64,000 bases of DNA from Diospyros lotus (lineage: Eukaryota; Streptophyta; Magnoliopsida; Ericales; Ebenaceae), in contig NC_068349.1 in the NCBI RefSeq assembly GCF_014633365.1, positions 25,124,753 through 25,188,752 of the forward strand, written 5' to 3'. The notes beneath the pieces are model-generated. The model did not search any database. It saw only the letters and a list, made by a program, of their open reading frames with translations, and was not told the DNA's origin. The position numbers were made by a program, and so were the translations under genes. Shown here one piece after another: positions 25,401 through 39,739 of this stretch. Position 1 is the stretch's first letter. The number at the start of each line of letters is the position of its first letter.

Positions 25401-28400
25401 TGTCTCTTTCTTCGTTAAGGGGTTCTACTATGGACCCATGGCTAAAAACTCAAGTTTCCATAACAACTCGAATTTTGAATTTGGACTTTCAGTAGAGTGT
25501 TTTGTGTATCAAATTGTCGTCTTTCACATGGATTCGGAATCGTCAAAATCAAAATTGTTAATTTGGAGATATCGTTGATTGTAAGAAAGTTGTCTCATTC
25601 TTCCTTAAGGTGTTCTACTATGGACCCATGGCTAAAACTCAAGTTTTCAAAACAATTCGAAATAGGAATTTAGACATTCATCAGAGTATTTTGTGTATCA
25701 AAATGTCGTCTTTCACATGGATTTGGAATCGTAAAAATCAAATTAGTCAATTTGGAGATATCTTTGATTGTAATAAATTTGTCTCATCCTTCTTTAAGGT
25801 GTTCTACTACGGACCCCTTGGCTAAAACTCAAGTTTCTCAAACAACCCGAAATTGGAATTTGGACTTTCGATAGAGTATTTTGTGTACCAAAAGGTCGTA
25901 TTTCACATCGATTTGGAATCATCAAAATCAAATTAGTCAATTTGGAGATATCGTTAATTGTAACAAAGTTGTCTCATTCTTCATTAAGGTGTTCTACTAT
26001 GGACCCACGCCTAAAACTCAAGTATTCAAAACAACCCGAAATTGGAATTTGGACTTTCATTAGAGTATTTTGTGTATCGAAAAATCTTCTTTCGCATGGA
26101 TTTGGAATCGTGAAAATCAAATTAGTGAATTTGGAGAAATCGTTGATTGTAAGAAAGTTGTCTCATTCTTTCTTAAGGTGTTCTACTATGGACCCATGGC
26201 TAAAACTCATGTTTCCAAAACAACCCGAAATTGGAATTTAGACTTTCATTAGAGTATTTTGTGTATCAAAATGTCTTCTTTCACGTGGATTTGGAATCGT
26301 CAAAATCAAATTAGTCAATTTGGAGATATCGTTGATTGTAACAAAGTTGACCCATTATTCCTTAAGGTGTTCAACCATGGACCCTTGGCAGTTTCCAAAA
26401 AAACCCGAAATTGGAATTTAGAATTTAAATATAGTATTTTAGGTATCAAAATGTCATCTTTCACATGGATTTGGAACCGTCAAAATCAAATTAGTTAATT
26501 TTTCATATATCTTTGATTGTGACAAAGTTGTCTATTTCTTCGTTAAGGTGTTCTACTATGGACCCAAGGCTAAAACTGATGTTTCCATAACAACTCGAAA
26601 TTGGAATTAGGACTTTCATTAGAGTACTTCTTGTATCAAAATGCCGTCTTTCACATGGAATCGGAATCGTCATAATCAAATTAAACAAATTGGAGATATC
26701 TTTGATCGTAACAAAATTGTCTATTTCTGCCTTAAGGTGTTCTACTATGGACACATGGCTAAAACTCAAATTTCCAAAACATCCCGAAATCGGAATTTGG
26801 ACTTTCATTAGAGTTTTTTGTGTATCAAAATGTCGTCTTTCACATGGATTTGGATTCGTCAAAATCAAATTAGTCAATTTGGGGATATCGTTAACTGTAA
26901 AAAAGTTGTTTCATTCTTCCTGAAGGTGTTCTACTATGGACCCATGGCTAAAACTCATGTTTCCATAACAACCCGAATTTGGAATTTGGACTTTCATTAG
27001 AGTATTTTTTGTATCAATATTTCTTCTATAACATAGATTTGGAATCGTCAAAATCAAATTAGTCAATTTGGAGATATCCTTGATTATAACAAAGTTGTCT
27101 CATTCTTCCTTAAGGTGTTCTACTATGGACCCACGGCTAAAACTCATGTTTCCATAACACCCCGAAATTGGAATTTGGACTTTCATTACAGTATTTTTTG
27201 TATCAAAATGACGTCTTTCACATGGATTTGGAATCGTCAAAATCAAATTAATCGAATTGGAGATATCTTTGATTGTAACAAAGTTGTCTCTTTCTTCTTT
27301 AAGGTGTTCTACTATGGACCAATGGCTAAAACTCAAGTTCGAAAACATCCCGAAATCGAAATTTGGACTTTCATTAATGTATTTTTTGTATCAAAATGTC
27401 GTTTTTCACATTGATTTGGAATCGTAAAAATCAAATTAGTCAATTTGGAGATATCATTGAGTGTAACAAAGTTGTCTCATTCTTCCTTAAGGTGTTCTAC
27501 TAGGGACCCACGGCTAAAACTCAAGTATCTAAAACATCCCGAAATTGGAATTTGGACTTTCATTAGAGTATTTTGTGTATCGAAAAATCTTCTTTCGCAT
27601 GGATTTCGAATCGTGACAATCAAATTAGTCAATTTGGAGAAATCCTTGATTGTAACAAAGTTGTCTCACTCTTTCTTAAGGTGTTCTACTATGGACCCAT
27701 GGCTAAAACTCAAGTTTCCAAAAAAACTCGAAATTGGAATTTAGACTTTCATTAGAGTATTTTGTGTATCAAAATGACTTCTTTCACATGGATTTGGAAT
27801 CGTCAAAATCAAATTAGTCAATTTGGAGATATCTTTGATTGTAACAAAGTTGTCTCATTCTTCCTTAAGGTGTTCTACTTTGGACCCATGGCTAAAACTC
27901 AAATTTCCAAAACATCCCAAAATCGGAATTTGCTCTTCCATTTGAGTATTTTGGGTATTAAAATGTCGTCTTTCACATGGATTTGGATTCGTTAAACTCA
28001 AATTAGTCAATTTGGGGATATCGTTAACTGTAAAAAAGTTGTTTCATTCTTCCTTAAGGTGTTCTACTATGGACCCATGGCTAAAACTCATGTTTCCATA
28101 ACAACCCGAACTTGGAATTTGGACTTTCATTAGAGTATTTTTTGTATCAAAATGACGTCTTTGACATGGATTTGGAATCGTCAAAATCAAATTAATCGAA
28201 TTGGAGATATCTTTAATTGTAACAAAGTTGTCTCTTTCTTCTTTAAGGTGTTCTACTATGGACCCATGGCTAAAACTCAAGTTCCAAAACATCCCGAAAT
28301 CGGAATTTGGACTTTCATTAATGTATTTTTTGTGTCAAAATGTCGTCTTTCACATTGATTTGGAATCGTAAAAATCAAATTAGTCAATTTGGAGATATCA

Positions 28401-28869
28401 TTGATTGTAACAAAGTTGTCTCATTCTTTCTTAAGGTGTTCTACTATGGACCCATGGCTAAAACTCTTGTTTCCATAACAACCCGAAATTGGAATTAGGA
28501 CTTTCATTAGACTACTTCTTGTATCAAAATGACGTCTTTCACATGGATTTGGAATCGTCATAATCAAATTAAACAAATTGGAGATATCTTTGATTGTAAC
28601 AAAGTTGTCTTTTTCTGCCTTAAGGTGTTCTACTATGGACCCATGGCTAAAACTCAAATTTTCAAAACATCCCGAAATCGGAATTTGGACTTTCATTAGA
28701 GTATTTTGTGTATCAAAATGTCGTCTTTCACATGGATTTGGATTCGTCAAAATCAAATTAGTGAATTTGGAGAAATCGTTGATTGTAAGAAAGTTGTCTC
28801 ATTCTTTCTTAAGGTGTTCTACTATGGACCCATGGCTAAAACTCATGTTTCCAAAACAACCCGAAATTG

Positions 28870-31670
28870 GAATTTAGACTTTCATTAGAGTATTTTGTGT
28901 ATCAAAATGTCTTCTTTCACGTGGATTTGGAATTGTCAAAATCAAATTAGTCAATTTGGAGATATCGTTGATTGTAACAAAGTTGCCCCATTATTCCTTA
29001 AGGTGTTCAACCATGGACCCATGCAGTTTCCAAAAAAGTTCGAAATTGGAATTTAGAATTTAAATATAGTATTTTAGGTATCAAAAAGTCATCTTTCACA
29101 TGGATTTGGAACCGTTAAAATCAAATTAGTTAATTTTCATATATCCTTGATTGTAACAAAGTTGTCTCTTTCGTCGTTAAGGTGTTTTACTATGGACCCA
29201 TGGCTAAAACTCATGTTTCCATAACAACCCGAAATTGGAATTAGGACTTTCATTAGAGTACTTCTGGTATCAAAATGACGTCTTTCACATGGATTTGGAA
29301 TCGTCATAATCAAATTAAACAAATTGGAGATATCTTTGATTGTAACAAAGTTGTCTCTTTCTGCCTTAAGGTGTTCTACTATGGACCCATGGCTAAATCT
29401 CGAATTTCCAAAACATCCCGAAATCGGAATTTGGACTTTCATTAGAGTATTTTGTGTATCAAAATGTCGTCTTTCACATGGATTTGGATTCGTCAAAATC
29501 AAATTAGTCAATTTGGGGATATCGTTAACTGTAAAAAAGTTGTCTCATTCTTCCTGAAGGTGTTCTACTATGGACCCATGGCTAAAACTCATGTTTCCAT
29601 AACAACCTGAATTTGGAATTTGGACTTTCATTAGAGTATTTTATGTATCAAAATGACGTCTTTCACATGGATTTGGAATCGTCAAAATCAAATTAATCGA
29701 ATTGGAGATATCTTTGATTGTAACAAAGTTGTCTCTTTCCTCTTTAAGGTGTTCTACTATGGACCCATGGCTAAAACTCAAGTTCCAAAACATCCCGAAA
29801 TCGGAATTTGGACTTTCATTAATGTATTTTTTGTATCAAAATGTCGTCTTTCACATTGATTTGGAATCGTAAAAATCAAATTAGTCAATTTGGAGATATC
29901 ATTGTTTGTAACAAAGTTGTCTCATTCTTTCTTAAGGTGTTCTACTATGGACCCATGCCTAAAACTCAAGTTTCCATAACAACCCGAAATTGGAAGTTGG
30001 ACTTTCATTAGAGTATTTTGTGTAAAAATATTTCTTCTTTAACATAGATTTGGAATAGTCAAAATCAAATTAGTCAATTTGGAGATATCCTTGATTGTAA
30101 CTAAGTTGTCTCATTCTTCCTTAACGTGTTCACCTATGGATCCATGGCTAAAACTCATGTTTCCATAACAACCCGAAATTGGAATTAAGACGTTCATTAG
30201 AGTACTTCTGGTATCAAAATGACGTCTTTCACATGGATTTGGAATCGTCATAATCAAATTAAACAAATTTGAGATATCTTTGATTGTAACAAAGTTGTCT
30301 CTTTCTGCCTTAAGGTGTTCTACTACCCATGGCTAACACTCAAATTTTCAAAACATCCCGAAATCGGAATTTGGACTTTCATTAGAGTATTTTGGGTATC
30401 AAAATGTCGTCTTTCACATGGATTTGGATTCGTCAAAATCAAATTAGTCAATTTGGGGATATCGTTAACTGTAAAAAAGTTGTCTCATTCTTCCTGAAGG
30501 TGTTCTATTATGGACCCATGGCTAAAACTCAAGTTTCCATAACAACCCGAAATTGGAATTTGGACTTTCATTAGAGTATTTTTTGTATCAATATTTCTTA
30601 TTTAACATAGATTTGGAATCGTTAAAATCAAATTAGTCAATTTGGATATATCCTTGATTATAACAAAGTTGTCTCTTTCTACCTTAAGGTGTTCTACTCT
30701 GGACCCATGGCTAAAACTCAAATTTCCAAAACATCCCGAAATCGGAATTTGGACTTTCATTAGAGTATTTTGTGTATCAAAATGTCGTCTTTCACATGGA
30801 TTTGGATTCGTCAAAATCAAATTAGTCAATTTGGGGATATCGTTAACTGTAAAAAAGTTATCTCATTCTTCCTGAAGGTGTTCTACTATGGACCCATGGC
30901 TAAAACTCATGTTTCCAAAACAACCCGAAATTGGAATTTAGACTTTCATTAGAGTATTTTGTGTATCAAAATGTCTTCTTTCACATGGATTTGGAATTGT
31001 CAAAATCAAATTAGTCAATTTGGAGATATCGTTGATTGTAACAAAGTTGACCCATTATTCCTTAAGGTGTTCAACCATGGACCCATGGCAGTTTCCAAAA
31101 AAGTTCGAAATTGGAATTTAGAATTTAAATATAGTATTTTAGGTATCAAAAAGTCATATTTCACATGGATTTGGAACCGTCAAAATCAAATTAGTTAATT
31201 TTCATATATCTTTGATTGTAACAAAGTTGTCTCTTTCGTCGTTAAGGTGTTTTACTATGGCCCCATGGCTAAAACTCATGTTTCCATAACAACCCCAAAT
31301 TGGAATTAGGACTTTCATTAGAGTACTTCTGGTATCAAAATGACGTCTTTCACATGGATTTGGAATCGTCATAATCAAATTAAACAAATTGGAGATATCT
31401 TTGATTGTAACAAAGTTGTCTCTTTCTGCCTTAAGGTGTTCTACTATGGACCCATGGCTAAATCTCGAATTTCCAAAACATCCCGAAATCGGAATTTGGA
31501 CTTTCATTAGAGTATTTTGTGTATCAAAATGTCGTCTTTCACATGGATTTGGATTCGTCAAAATCAAATTAGTCAATTTGGGGATATCGTTAACTGTAAA
31601 AAAGTTGTCTCATTCTTCCTGAAGGTGTTCTACTATGGACCCATGGCTAAACTCAAGTTTCCATAACAAC
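28870..31670 (+). repeat. Recurring 4-monomer block, about 2065 bp apart
   Basis: The run 28870-29620 recurs at about 30935-31670. Shared unusual features include the 180-bp-type monomer with AAAAAAGTTCGAAATTGG, TCAAAAAGTCAT, CTCTTTCGTCGTTAAGGTGT, and a following monomer with ATGGCTAAATCTCGAATTTC. The copies differ at several positions (for example a one-base shorter CCATGCAG at about 29020). This duplication is older than the 2818-bp one. It shows that blocks of monomers, not single monomers, are the unit of turnover in subfamily A. Confidence 0.7.
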
Positions 31671-34600
31671 CCGAAATTGGAATTTGGACTTTCATTAGAG
31701 TATTTTTTTTATCAATATTTCTTCTTTAACATAGATTTGGAATCGTCAAAATCAAATTAGTCAATTTGGAGATATCCTTGATTATAACAAAGTTGTCTCT
31801 TTCTGCCTTAAGGTGTTCTACTATGGACCCATGGCTAAAACTCAAATTTCCGAAACATCCCGAAATCGAAATTTGGACTTTCATTAGAGTATTTTGTGTA
31901 TCAAAATGTCGTCTTTCACATGGATTTGGATTCGTCAAAATCAAATTAGTCAATTTGGAGATATCGTTGACTGTAAAAAAGTTGTCTCATTCTTCCTTAA
32001 GGTGTTCTACTATGGACCCACGGCTAAAACTCATGTTTCCATAACAACCCGAAATTGGAATTTGGACTTTCATTACTGTATTTTTTTGTATCAAAATGAC
32101 GTCTTTCACATGGATTTGGAATCGTCAAAATCAAATTAATCGAATTGGAGATATCTTTGATTGTAACAAAGTTGTGTCTTTCTTCTTTAAGGTGTTCTAC
32201 TATGGACCCATGGCTAAAACTCAAGTTCCAAAACATCCCGAAATCGGAATTTGGACTTTCATTAATGTATTTTTTGTGTCAAAATGTCGTCTTTTACATT
32301 GATTTGGAATCGTAAAAATCAAATTAGTCAATTTGGAGATATCATTGATTGTAACAAAGTTGTCTCATTCTTCCTTAAGGTGTTCTACTATGGACCCATG
32401 GCTAAAACTCATGTTTCCATAACAACCCAAAATTGGAATTAGGACTTTCATTAGACTACTTCTTGTATCAAAATGACGTCTTTCACATGGATTTGGAATC
32501 GTCATAATCAAATTAAACAAATTGGAGATATCTTTGATTGTAACAAAGTTTTCTCTTTCTGCCTTAAGGTGTTCTACTATGGACCCATGGCTAAAACTCA
32601 AATTTCCAAAATATCCTGAAATCGGAATTTGGACTTTCATTAGAGTATTTTGTGTATCAAAATGTCGTCTTTCACATGGATTTGAATTCGTCAAAATCAA
32701 ATTAGTCAATTTGGGGATATCGTTAATTGTAAAAAAGTTGTCTCATTCTTCCTGAAGGTATTCTACTATGGACCCATGGCTAAAACTCATGTTTCCATAA
32801 CAACCCGAATTTGGAATTTGGACTTTCATTAGAGTATTTTTTGTATCAAAATGGCGTCTTTCACATGGATTTGGAATCGTCAAAATCAAATTAATCGAAT
32901 TGGAGATATCTTTGATTGTAACAAAGTTGTCTCTTTCCTCTTTAAGGTATTCTACTATGGACCCATGGCTAAAACTCAAGTTCCAAAACATCCCGAAATC
33001 AAAATTTGGACTTTCATTAATGTATTTTTTGTATCAAAATGTCGTCTTTCACATTGATTTGGAATCGTAAAAATCAAATTAGTCAATTTGGAGATATCAT
33101 TGTTTGTAACAAAGTTGTCTCATTCTTCCTTAACGTGTTCTACTATGGACCCATGGCTAAAACTCAAGTTTCCATAACAACCCGAAATTGGAAGTTGGAC
33201 TTTCATGAGAGTATTTTGTGTATAAATATTTCTTCTTTAACATAGATTTGGAATCTTCAAAATCAAATTAGTCAATTTGGAGATATCCTTGATTGTAACT
33301 AAGTTGTCTCATTCTTCCTTAAGGTGTTTTCCTATGGACCCTATGGCTGAAACTCAAGTTCCCAAAACAACCCGAAATTGGAATTTGGACTTTTGTTAGA
33401 GTATTTTGTGTATCAAAATGGCATATTTCACATCGATTTGGAATCCTCAAAATCAAATTAGTCAATTTGGAGGTATCGTTGATTGTAACAAAGTTGTTCC
33501 ATTATTCCTTAAGGTGTTCAAATATGGACCCATGGCAGTTTCCAAAAAAACCTGAAATTGGAATTTAGAATTTAAATATAGTATTTTGGGTATCAAAATG
33601 TCATCTTTAACATGGATTTGGAATCGTGAAAATCAGATTAGTTAATTTTCAGATATCTTTGATTGTAACAAAGTTGTCTCTTTCTTCGTTAAGGGGTTCT
33701 ACTATGGACCCATGGCTAAAAACTCAAGTTTCCATAACAACCCGAATTTCGAATTTGGATTTTCAGTAGAGTGTTTTGTGTATCAAATTGTCATCTTTCA
33801 CATGGATTCGGAATCGTCAAAATCAAAATTGTTAATTTGGAGATATCGTTGATTGAAAGAAAGTTGTCTCATTCTTCCTTAAGGTGTTCTACTATGGACC
33901 CATGGCTAAAACTCAAGTTTTTAAAACAATCCGAAATAGGAATTTAGACTTTCATCAGAGTATTTTGTGTATCAAAATGTCATCTTTCACATGGATTTGG
34001 AATCGTAAAAATCAAATTGGTCCATTTGGAGATATCTTTGATTGTAACAGATTTGTCTCATCCTTCTTTAAGGTGTTCTACTATGGACCCCATGGCTAAA
34101 ACTCAAGTTTCCAAAACAACCCGAAATTGGAATTTGGTCTTTCGATAGAGTACTTTGTGTACCAAAAGGTCGTATTTCACATCGATTTGGAATCTTCAAA
34201 ATCAAATTAGTCATTTTGGAGATATCGTTAATTGTAACAAAGTTGTCCCATTCTTCATTAAGGTGTTCTACTATGGAACTACGACTAAAACCCAAGTATC
34301 CAAAACAACCCGAAATTGGAATTTGCACTTTCATTAGAGTATTTTGTGTATCGAAAAATCTTCCTTCGCATGGCTTTGGAATCGTGAAAATCAAATTAGT
34401 CAATTTGGAGAAATCGTTGATTGTAAGAAAGTTGTCTCATTCCTCCTTAAAGTGTTATACTATCGACCCATGGCTAAAACTCATGTTTCCAAAACAACCC
34501 GAAATTGGAATTTAGACTTTCATTAGAGTATTTTGTGTATCAAAATGTCTTCTTTCACATGGATTTGGAATCGTCAAAATCAAATTAGTGAATTTGGAGA

Positions 34601-37600
34601 TATGTTTGATTGTAACAAAGTTGTCTCATTCTTCCTTAAAGTGTTCTACTGTGTACCCATGGCTAAAACTGAAGTTTCCAAAACATCCCGAAATCGGAAT
34701 TTAGACTTTCATTAGAGTATTTTGTGTATTAAAATGTCATCTTTCACATGGATTTGGATTTGTCATAATCAAATTAGTCAATTTGGAGATATCGTTGATT
34801 GTAACAAAGTTGTCCCATTATTCCTTAAGGTGTTCAACTATGGACCCATGGCAGTTTCCAAAAAAACCTGAAATTGGAATTTAGAATTTAAATATAGTAT
34901 TTTGGGTATCAAAATGTCATCTTTCACATGGATTTGGAATCGTCAAAATCAAATTAGTTAATTTTCAGCTATCTTTGATTGTAACAAAGTTGTCTCTTTC
35001 ATCGTTAAGGGGTTCTACTATAGACCCATGGCTAAAAACTCAAGTTTCCATAACATCCCGAATTTTGAATTTGGACTTTCAGTAGAGTGTTTTGTGTATC
35101 AAGTTGTCGTCTTTCTCATGGATTTGGAATCGTCAAAATCAAAATAGTTAATTGGAGATATCATTGATCGTAAGAAAGTTGTCTCATTTTTCCTTAAGGT
35201 GTTCTACTATGGACCCATGGGTAAAACTCAAGTTTTCAAAACAATCCGAAATAGGAATTTAGTCTTTCATCAGAGTATTTTGTGTTTCAAAATGTCGTCT
35301 TTCACATGGATTTGGAATCGTAAAAATCAAATTAGTCAATTTGGAGATATCTTGGATTGTAACAGATTTGTCTCATCCTTCTTTAAGGTGTTCTACTATG
35401 GACCCCATGGCTAAAACTAAAGTTTCCAAAACAGTCCGAAATTGGAATTTGGACTTTCGATAGAGTATTTTGTGTACCAAAAGGTCGTATTTCACATTGA
35501 TTTGGAATCGTCAAAATCAAATTAGTCAATTTGGAGATATCATTAATTGTAACAAAGTTGTCTCATTTTTCGTTAAGGTCTTCTACTATGGACCCACGGC
35601 TAAAACTCAAGTATCCAAAACAACTCGAAATTGGAATTTGGACTTTCATTAGAGTATTTTGTGAATTGAAAAATCTTATTTCGCATGGATTTGGAATCGT
35701 GAAAATCAAATTAGTCAATTTGGAGAAATCGTTGATTGTAAGAAAGTTGTCTCATTCTTCCTTAAGGTGTTCTACTATCGACTCATGGCTAAAACTCAAG
35801 TTTCCAAAATAACCCGAAATTGGAATGTAGACTTTCGTTAAAGTATTTTGTGTATCAAACTATCGTCTTTCACATGGATTTGGAATCGTAAAAATCAAAT
35901 TAGTCAATTTGGAGATATCGTTGATTGTAACAAAGTTGTCTCATTCTTCCATAAGGTGTTCTACTATGGACCCAATGGCTAAAACTCAAGTTACCAAAAC
36001 ATCCCGAAATTGGAACTTATACGCTCATTAAAGTATTTTATGTATCAAAATGTTGTCTTTCACATGGATTTGGAATCATCGAAATCAAATTAGTCAATTT
36101 GGAGATATCTGTGACGACCCGCTCCCACTTACGGGCGCCACCGGTAAATAATCGACCAAATTACTCACTCGATAAACCACAACTGAAGGGTTGGACTATG
36201 TTTTAACAGGAAACGCCATAGGTGGGAACTAGACTTCGTCCTTCCCTTCGCTCCACTCAGGAATCGGTTCCAACTCAAAGAAGAAAAATCCAGCGGACCA
36301 AGACTCGAAACCCGAGTGAGCTTCACCTATCTTCAGCTCACCCCACAGCAAGCCAGAGGTGACCCAGGCACAAAGCTAGCATACAAACACTTCGCTGAGT
36401 GTTGGGGATTTATGAGAACATACCTTGCTGATCTTTACTCGGTCCGAAACTCGGCTTCTCTAACTAAGCCATATACCACGAACAATCTCACAATCAGTTA
36501 TCACACTACGATGATTTCAACAATTAAATACATCTAGTGCTCAATATCATTTACATTCAATTACATGAATACATAAAAAAAAATTACAGGAGATTACACA
36601 ACATCATATCTCAGGCAACTAGCTAATTGCCACAACAGCCTCCTGGCACCATCCCTGCTTGCATCTGGACTCAAATCATCTACACATGAGGTAAAACCTC
36701 ATGAGTCATAAAGACTCAGTAAGGGTGCAATGCATGTAAATATGAATATAAAGATGTTTATGTATGCCCAATGCATGCAAATGAGGCTAGGCCCACACAT
36801 CCTCACAATCTACCGAGGTTTGAGGCATCAACCTATTAGCCCCCACAACACTAGTCCTCCTTATGGCCACAGGTCCACTAGAGCTTGCATCACACAAGAT
36901 ATAACCACTACATGCCAATGCAACATAAATACATTATCAAACACATTTACCAACTTGCAAGGCCACCTTCACATGGGGCCGTCCCTTACCTGGCTCGAAG
37001 CCTCATCTGCCACGGGCGAGAATTCCAGCCCGAACTTCGAGCTCTTCTAGGATCACTGCCTTTCCGGTTGAACCTAGATGCAAACACACATAAACCCAAC
37101 CCCATTAACATCCGACATTCAACCAATGCCCTCAACTACACCGTATACCGCAAAACCACTCGACAACAACTCAACAGAAATCACCCAAACCATGGTCATA
37201 ATCCAACCATAACCTATTCCATATTATCTCAAATAATGGAAATTTATTCGAAAAGAAATTAAATAAATTTACCTCAGTCAATTTGGAAACGAAAATCGGC
37301 TAATCGCCCAAACCGGCATTGCCTCATTGACTGCTATCTCAAGCCCAAAATCCCATTCTCGAGCTTCTAGTATGCTCCACAAGCCTCGAAATAATTTTTA
37401 GAACTTTTTTGAAATTTTCTGGGATTTTTCTCCTATTTTTCCAGATTTTCTTATTTTCTATTTTCTTTTCATTTTTTTTCTTTTTCTTTATATTTTCCTC
37501 CCCTACTTCATCTTCTTGCGCGCGCTACTATTCATTGTCTTCAACCTCCAGCGCGCGCCCACCGCAACCGGCCACCGCCCTTGCTTGCTGCCATTGCCTT

Positions 37601-37773
37601 CGGCCATTGGCCGGCCACCTCCAGCTGCCTCCGACTGCATCACGCCGCACGCACCTACTGGTCATCGGCCTCAACCACTGCGGCCCGCGACTCCCTGCTC
37701 GCACTAGCCATCGCCATAGCCAAACCAGCCGCCACTACGCGCGGCCGTTTCTGGTCGTGAGCTTCGCCTCCGG

Positions 37774-39739
37774 TTTAAGTAAAGCAAGATCGCTACGGGG
37801 CAAGCAGCGTAGTTCAAAAATTTTGAACCTTACCCCGATCCCGGCGATTGGATCAACGTCGAAATCAAATCATTCACAAACAAATAAATAAATCTAACCT
37901 TTAGATTATCGAGTCGTTCGCGGATTCGAGCCGTCCAAGCGTCCGGCCTCTAACTCGTGATACGCGGCACGCGTCCGTTGGCAAGGAGAGCGGAATAGGA
38001 GTGCTAGCTCCTTCTCCTTTGCGCGGCTTGTGTATGGACGGTAAAAGAACACCCACGTTTCAAATCGATGCCAAAAGAAACGGGGAAGAGTGAATGGCAA
38101 TGCGTTTTTCAACTCTTGAAAAACGACACCAAAAATCACCACTATAATGGGCAACCTATAAAAGGATATTTATAATGAAATATCCTAGGGTTTCTAAAAC
38201 CCTAATGGATTGGGCTAGCCCATTAATTCTAATTTAATTAGAATCATAAGTGGGCTTATTCTAGTCCAACTAGAAATATAATTAAATGGCCCAATCCTTT
38301 TATAGGTTAAATAAAATATTATGGCCCAAATCTAATTCAAGCCCAAATATATTTTATTTAATATTTGGCCCAAATCTAATTTGGTCCAAATATAATATTT
38401 AATATTTGGCCCAAATCTAATTTAGTCCAAATATAATATTTATTTTAATATTTGGCCCAAATCCAATTTAGTCCAAATATAATATTTAATTTAATATTTG
38501 GCCCAAATCTAATTTAGTCCAAATATTAACTTAAGCCCAAATAGAAAATCATTAAATTAGAAACTCCTTCCTAATTTAATCAAATGCCATTTTTAGGAAA
38601 CTCTTTCCATCACGACGACTCCTCGTCATATCGACGTCATTACGTCTATCTGTTCTTTTTCCGTGAGAACCTACGACGGCACAACTTCTTGCCGAAGTGT
38701 CCCACTTAACCATACGTCCACTCTCCTGGTTTAAGCCAGGGACCGTGCCTATTGCGTATGACTCATTAGGCTTCCGAATATGTTGGCAATGTGTCGGTAC
38801 GAACACATAAGACAAGATTGGCCTCTAGCAAGGCGTCATGCCTACCCAATTATTCAGAAGGATTCATAATCCGCAAATAACCTTTCACGAGCATGGTTAC
38901 CGTGTAATACGATCCTCTCGTCAATGCATCTTATGTGATCTCAAGTATGGCGATGTGTTGCTTGATAATGATCACATGAGTTTTCTTCGGTCTTTCGGAT
39001 ATCTTCACTTAATAGAAAGTGAATCAATAACTCCTTATTGATTTCTTTCACCATGGCCATGGATTTAAAGTGAATATCCACCGAAGGCGCCTTAGATACA
39101 TCATCCTCTATCAAGGGATAGACGAGTCCCATCTTGGCTATGCACCCATCTCCATAAGCCTCATGATATACCCAACGATCGCCCACGTGCAGCCTTTGTC
39201 TAGGCCCATCGAAACGATGTCAAAGCATACCAGTCTTCTTATGAGATGACCGTGACAACCTCAGGTCCAAGGATTAGTTACACCCATCTCGTATGAGAAT
39301 TTCATCAACATATAACCAAAATGGATTCTCATGGCGAGTCATGTCCAGTGACACGTTCTCCAACATTGGTCACCTATGTACTTGTCTAGGCATCCCCATG
39401 CCTATGGGTGTGAGACCGCCATTGCTATCACATAGCAAAAACATAGCACATACAAGTCTTACCGCAATTGTCAATGTCCATTCTTGACATTGCTATGACT
39501 TGGGACGTTTAATGATGTCTATAAACTGTGATGCATCATCTCACATCTTTATAGATTATTCACAGTATACATCATATGGACTTCTATCTAGTTTCATTCG
39601 GTTATTACAATAATAATAAGAAACTAATAGAATGACTTCTTGTGAATTTGAATAACTCTTTATTCAAATAATAACATGATTACAATTGTCAGTGTACAAC
39701 ATGCCCAATCTGATTGGGTCTAGAGCACCTACACTAACA
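37774..39739 (-). mobile_element. Nested copia-like solo LTR, minus strand
   Basis: On the minus strand it begins TGTTAGTGTAGGTGCTCTAG at 39739, a copia-type LTR start. TCCGG occurs at 37769-37773 and at 39740-39744, a plausible 5-bp target duplication. The flanks on both sides are GC-rich and read as one interrupted stretch of the outer LTR. A TATA-like TATAAATATCC lies near 38165-38180 on the minus strand. The end at 37774 reads CTTACTTAAA rather than the usual CA, so the inner boundary is less certain. No primer site or coding sequence follows, which fits a solo LTR. Confidence 0.6.
38338..38530. repeat. Short tandem repeat within the nested LTR (units of about 43-55 bp)
   Basis: AATATTTGGCCCAAATCTAA followed by TTTAGTCCAAATATAATATT recurs four to five times, with units varying in an AT-rich spacer. 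TTTGGCCCAAA is itself a short palindrome. This local expansion lies in what would be the U3 part of the nested LTR, if the minus-strand orientation is right. Confidence 0.75.

Larger units (their letters stand above)
13820..36109 (+). repeat. 189-bp satellite DNA array, mostly subfamily A (about 118 monomers)
   Basis: Head-to-tail monomers of 189 bp run without inversion. Anchor phrases in each monomer, in order, are GTATTTTGTGTATCAAAATG, TTTCACATGGATTTGGAATC, AATTTGGAGATATCGTTGAT and TTAAGGTGTTCTACTATGGA, followed by a CCCGAAATCGGAATTTGGAC-type segment. Most monomers hold GATATC and many hold CCATGG. Variants include monomers of about 180 bp in which CCATGGCAGTTTCC replaces the usual CCATGGCTAAAACTCAAGTTTCC, monomers with AATCGAATTGGAGATATC, and monomers with CAAATTGTCG. 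The mix of variants changes along the array rather than forming one regular higher-order unit. From about 35820 the monomers are of subfamily B. The orientation given is that of the anchor phrases. Confidence 0.97.

Noticed and set aside
37409..37891. 160-codon frame in the LTR at 36110-40773
   Set aside because: The translation is low-complexity (Phe-rich then Pro/Ala/Ser/His-rich) and crosses the boundary of the nested LTR, so it cannot be an ancestral gene.
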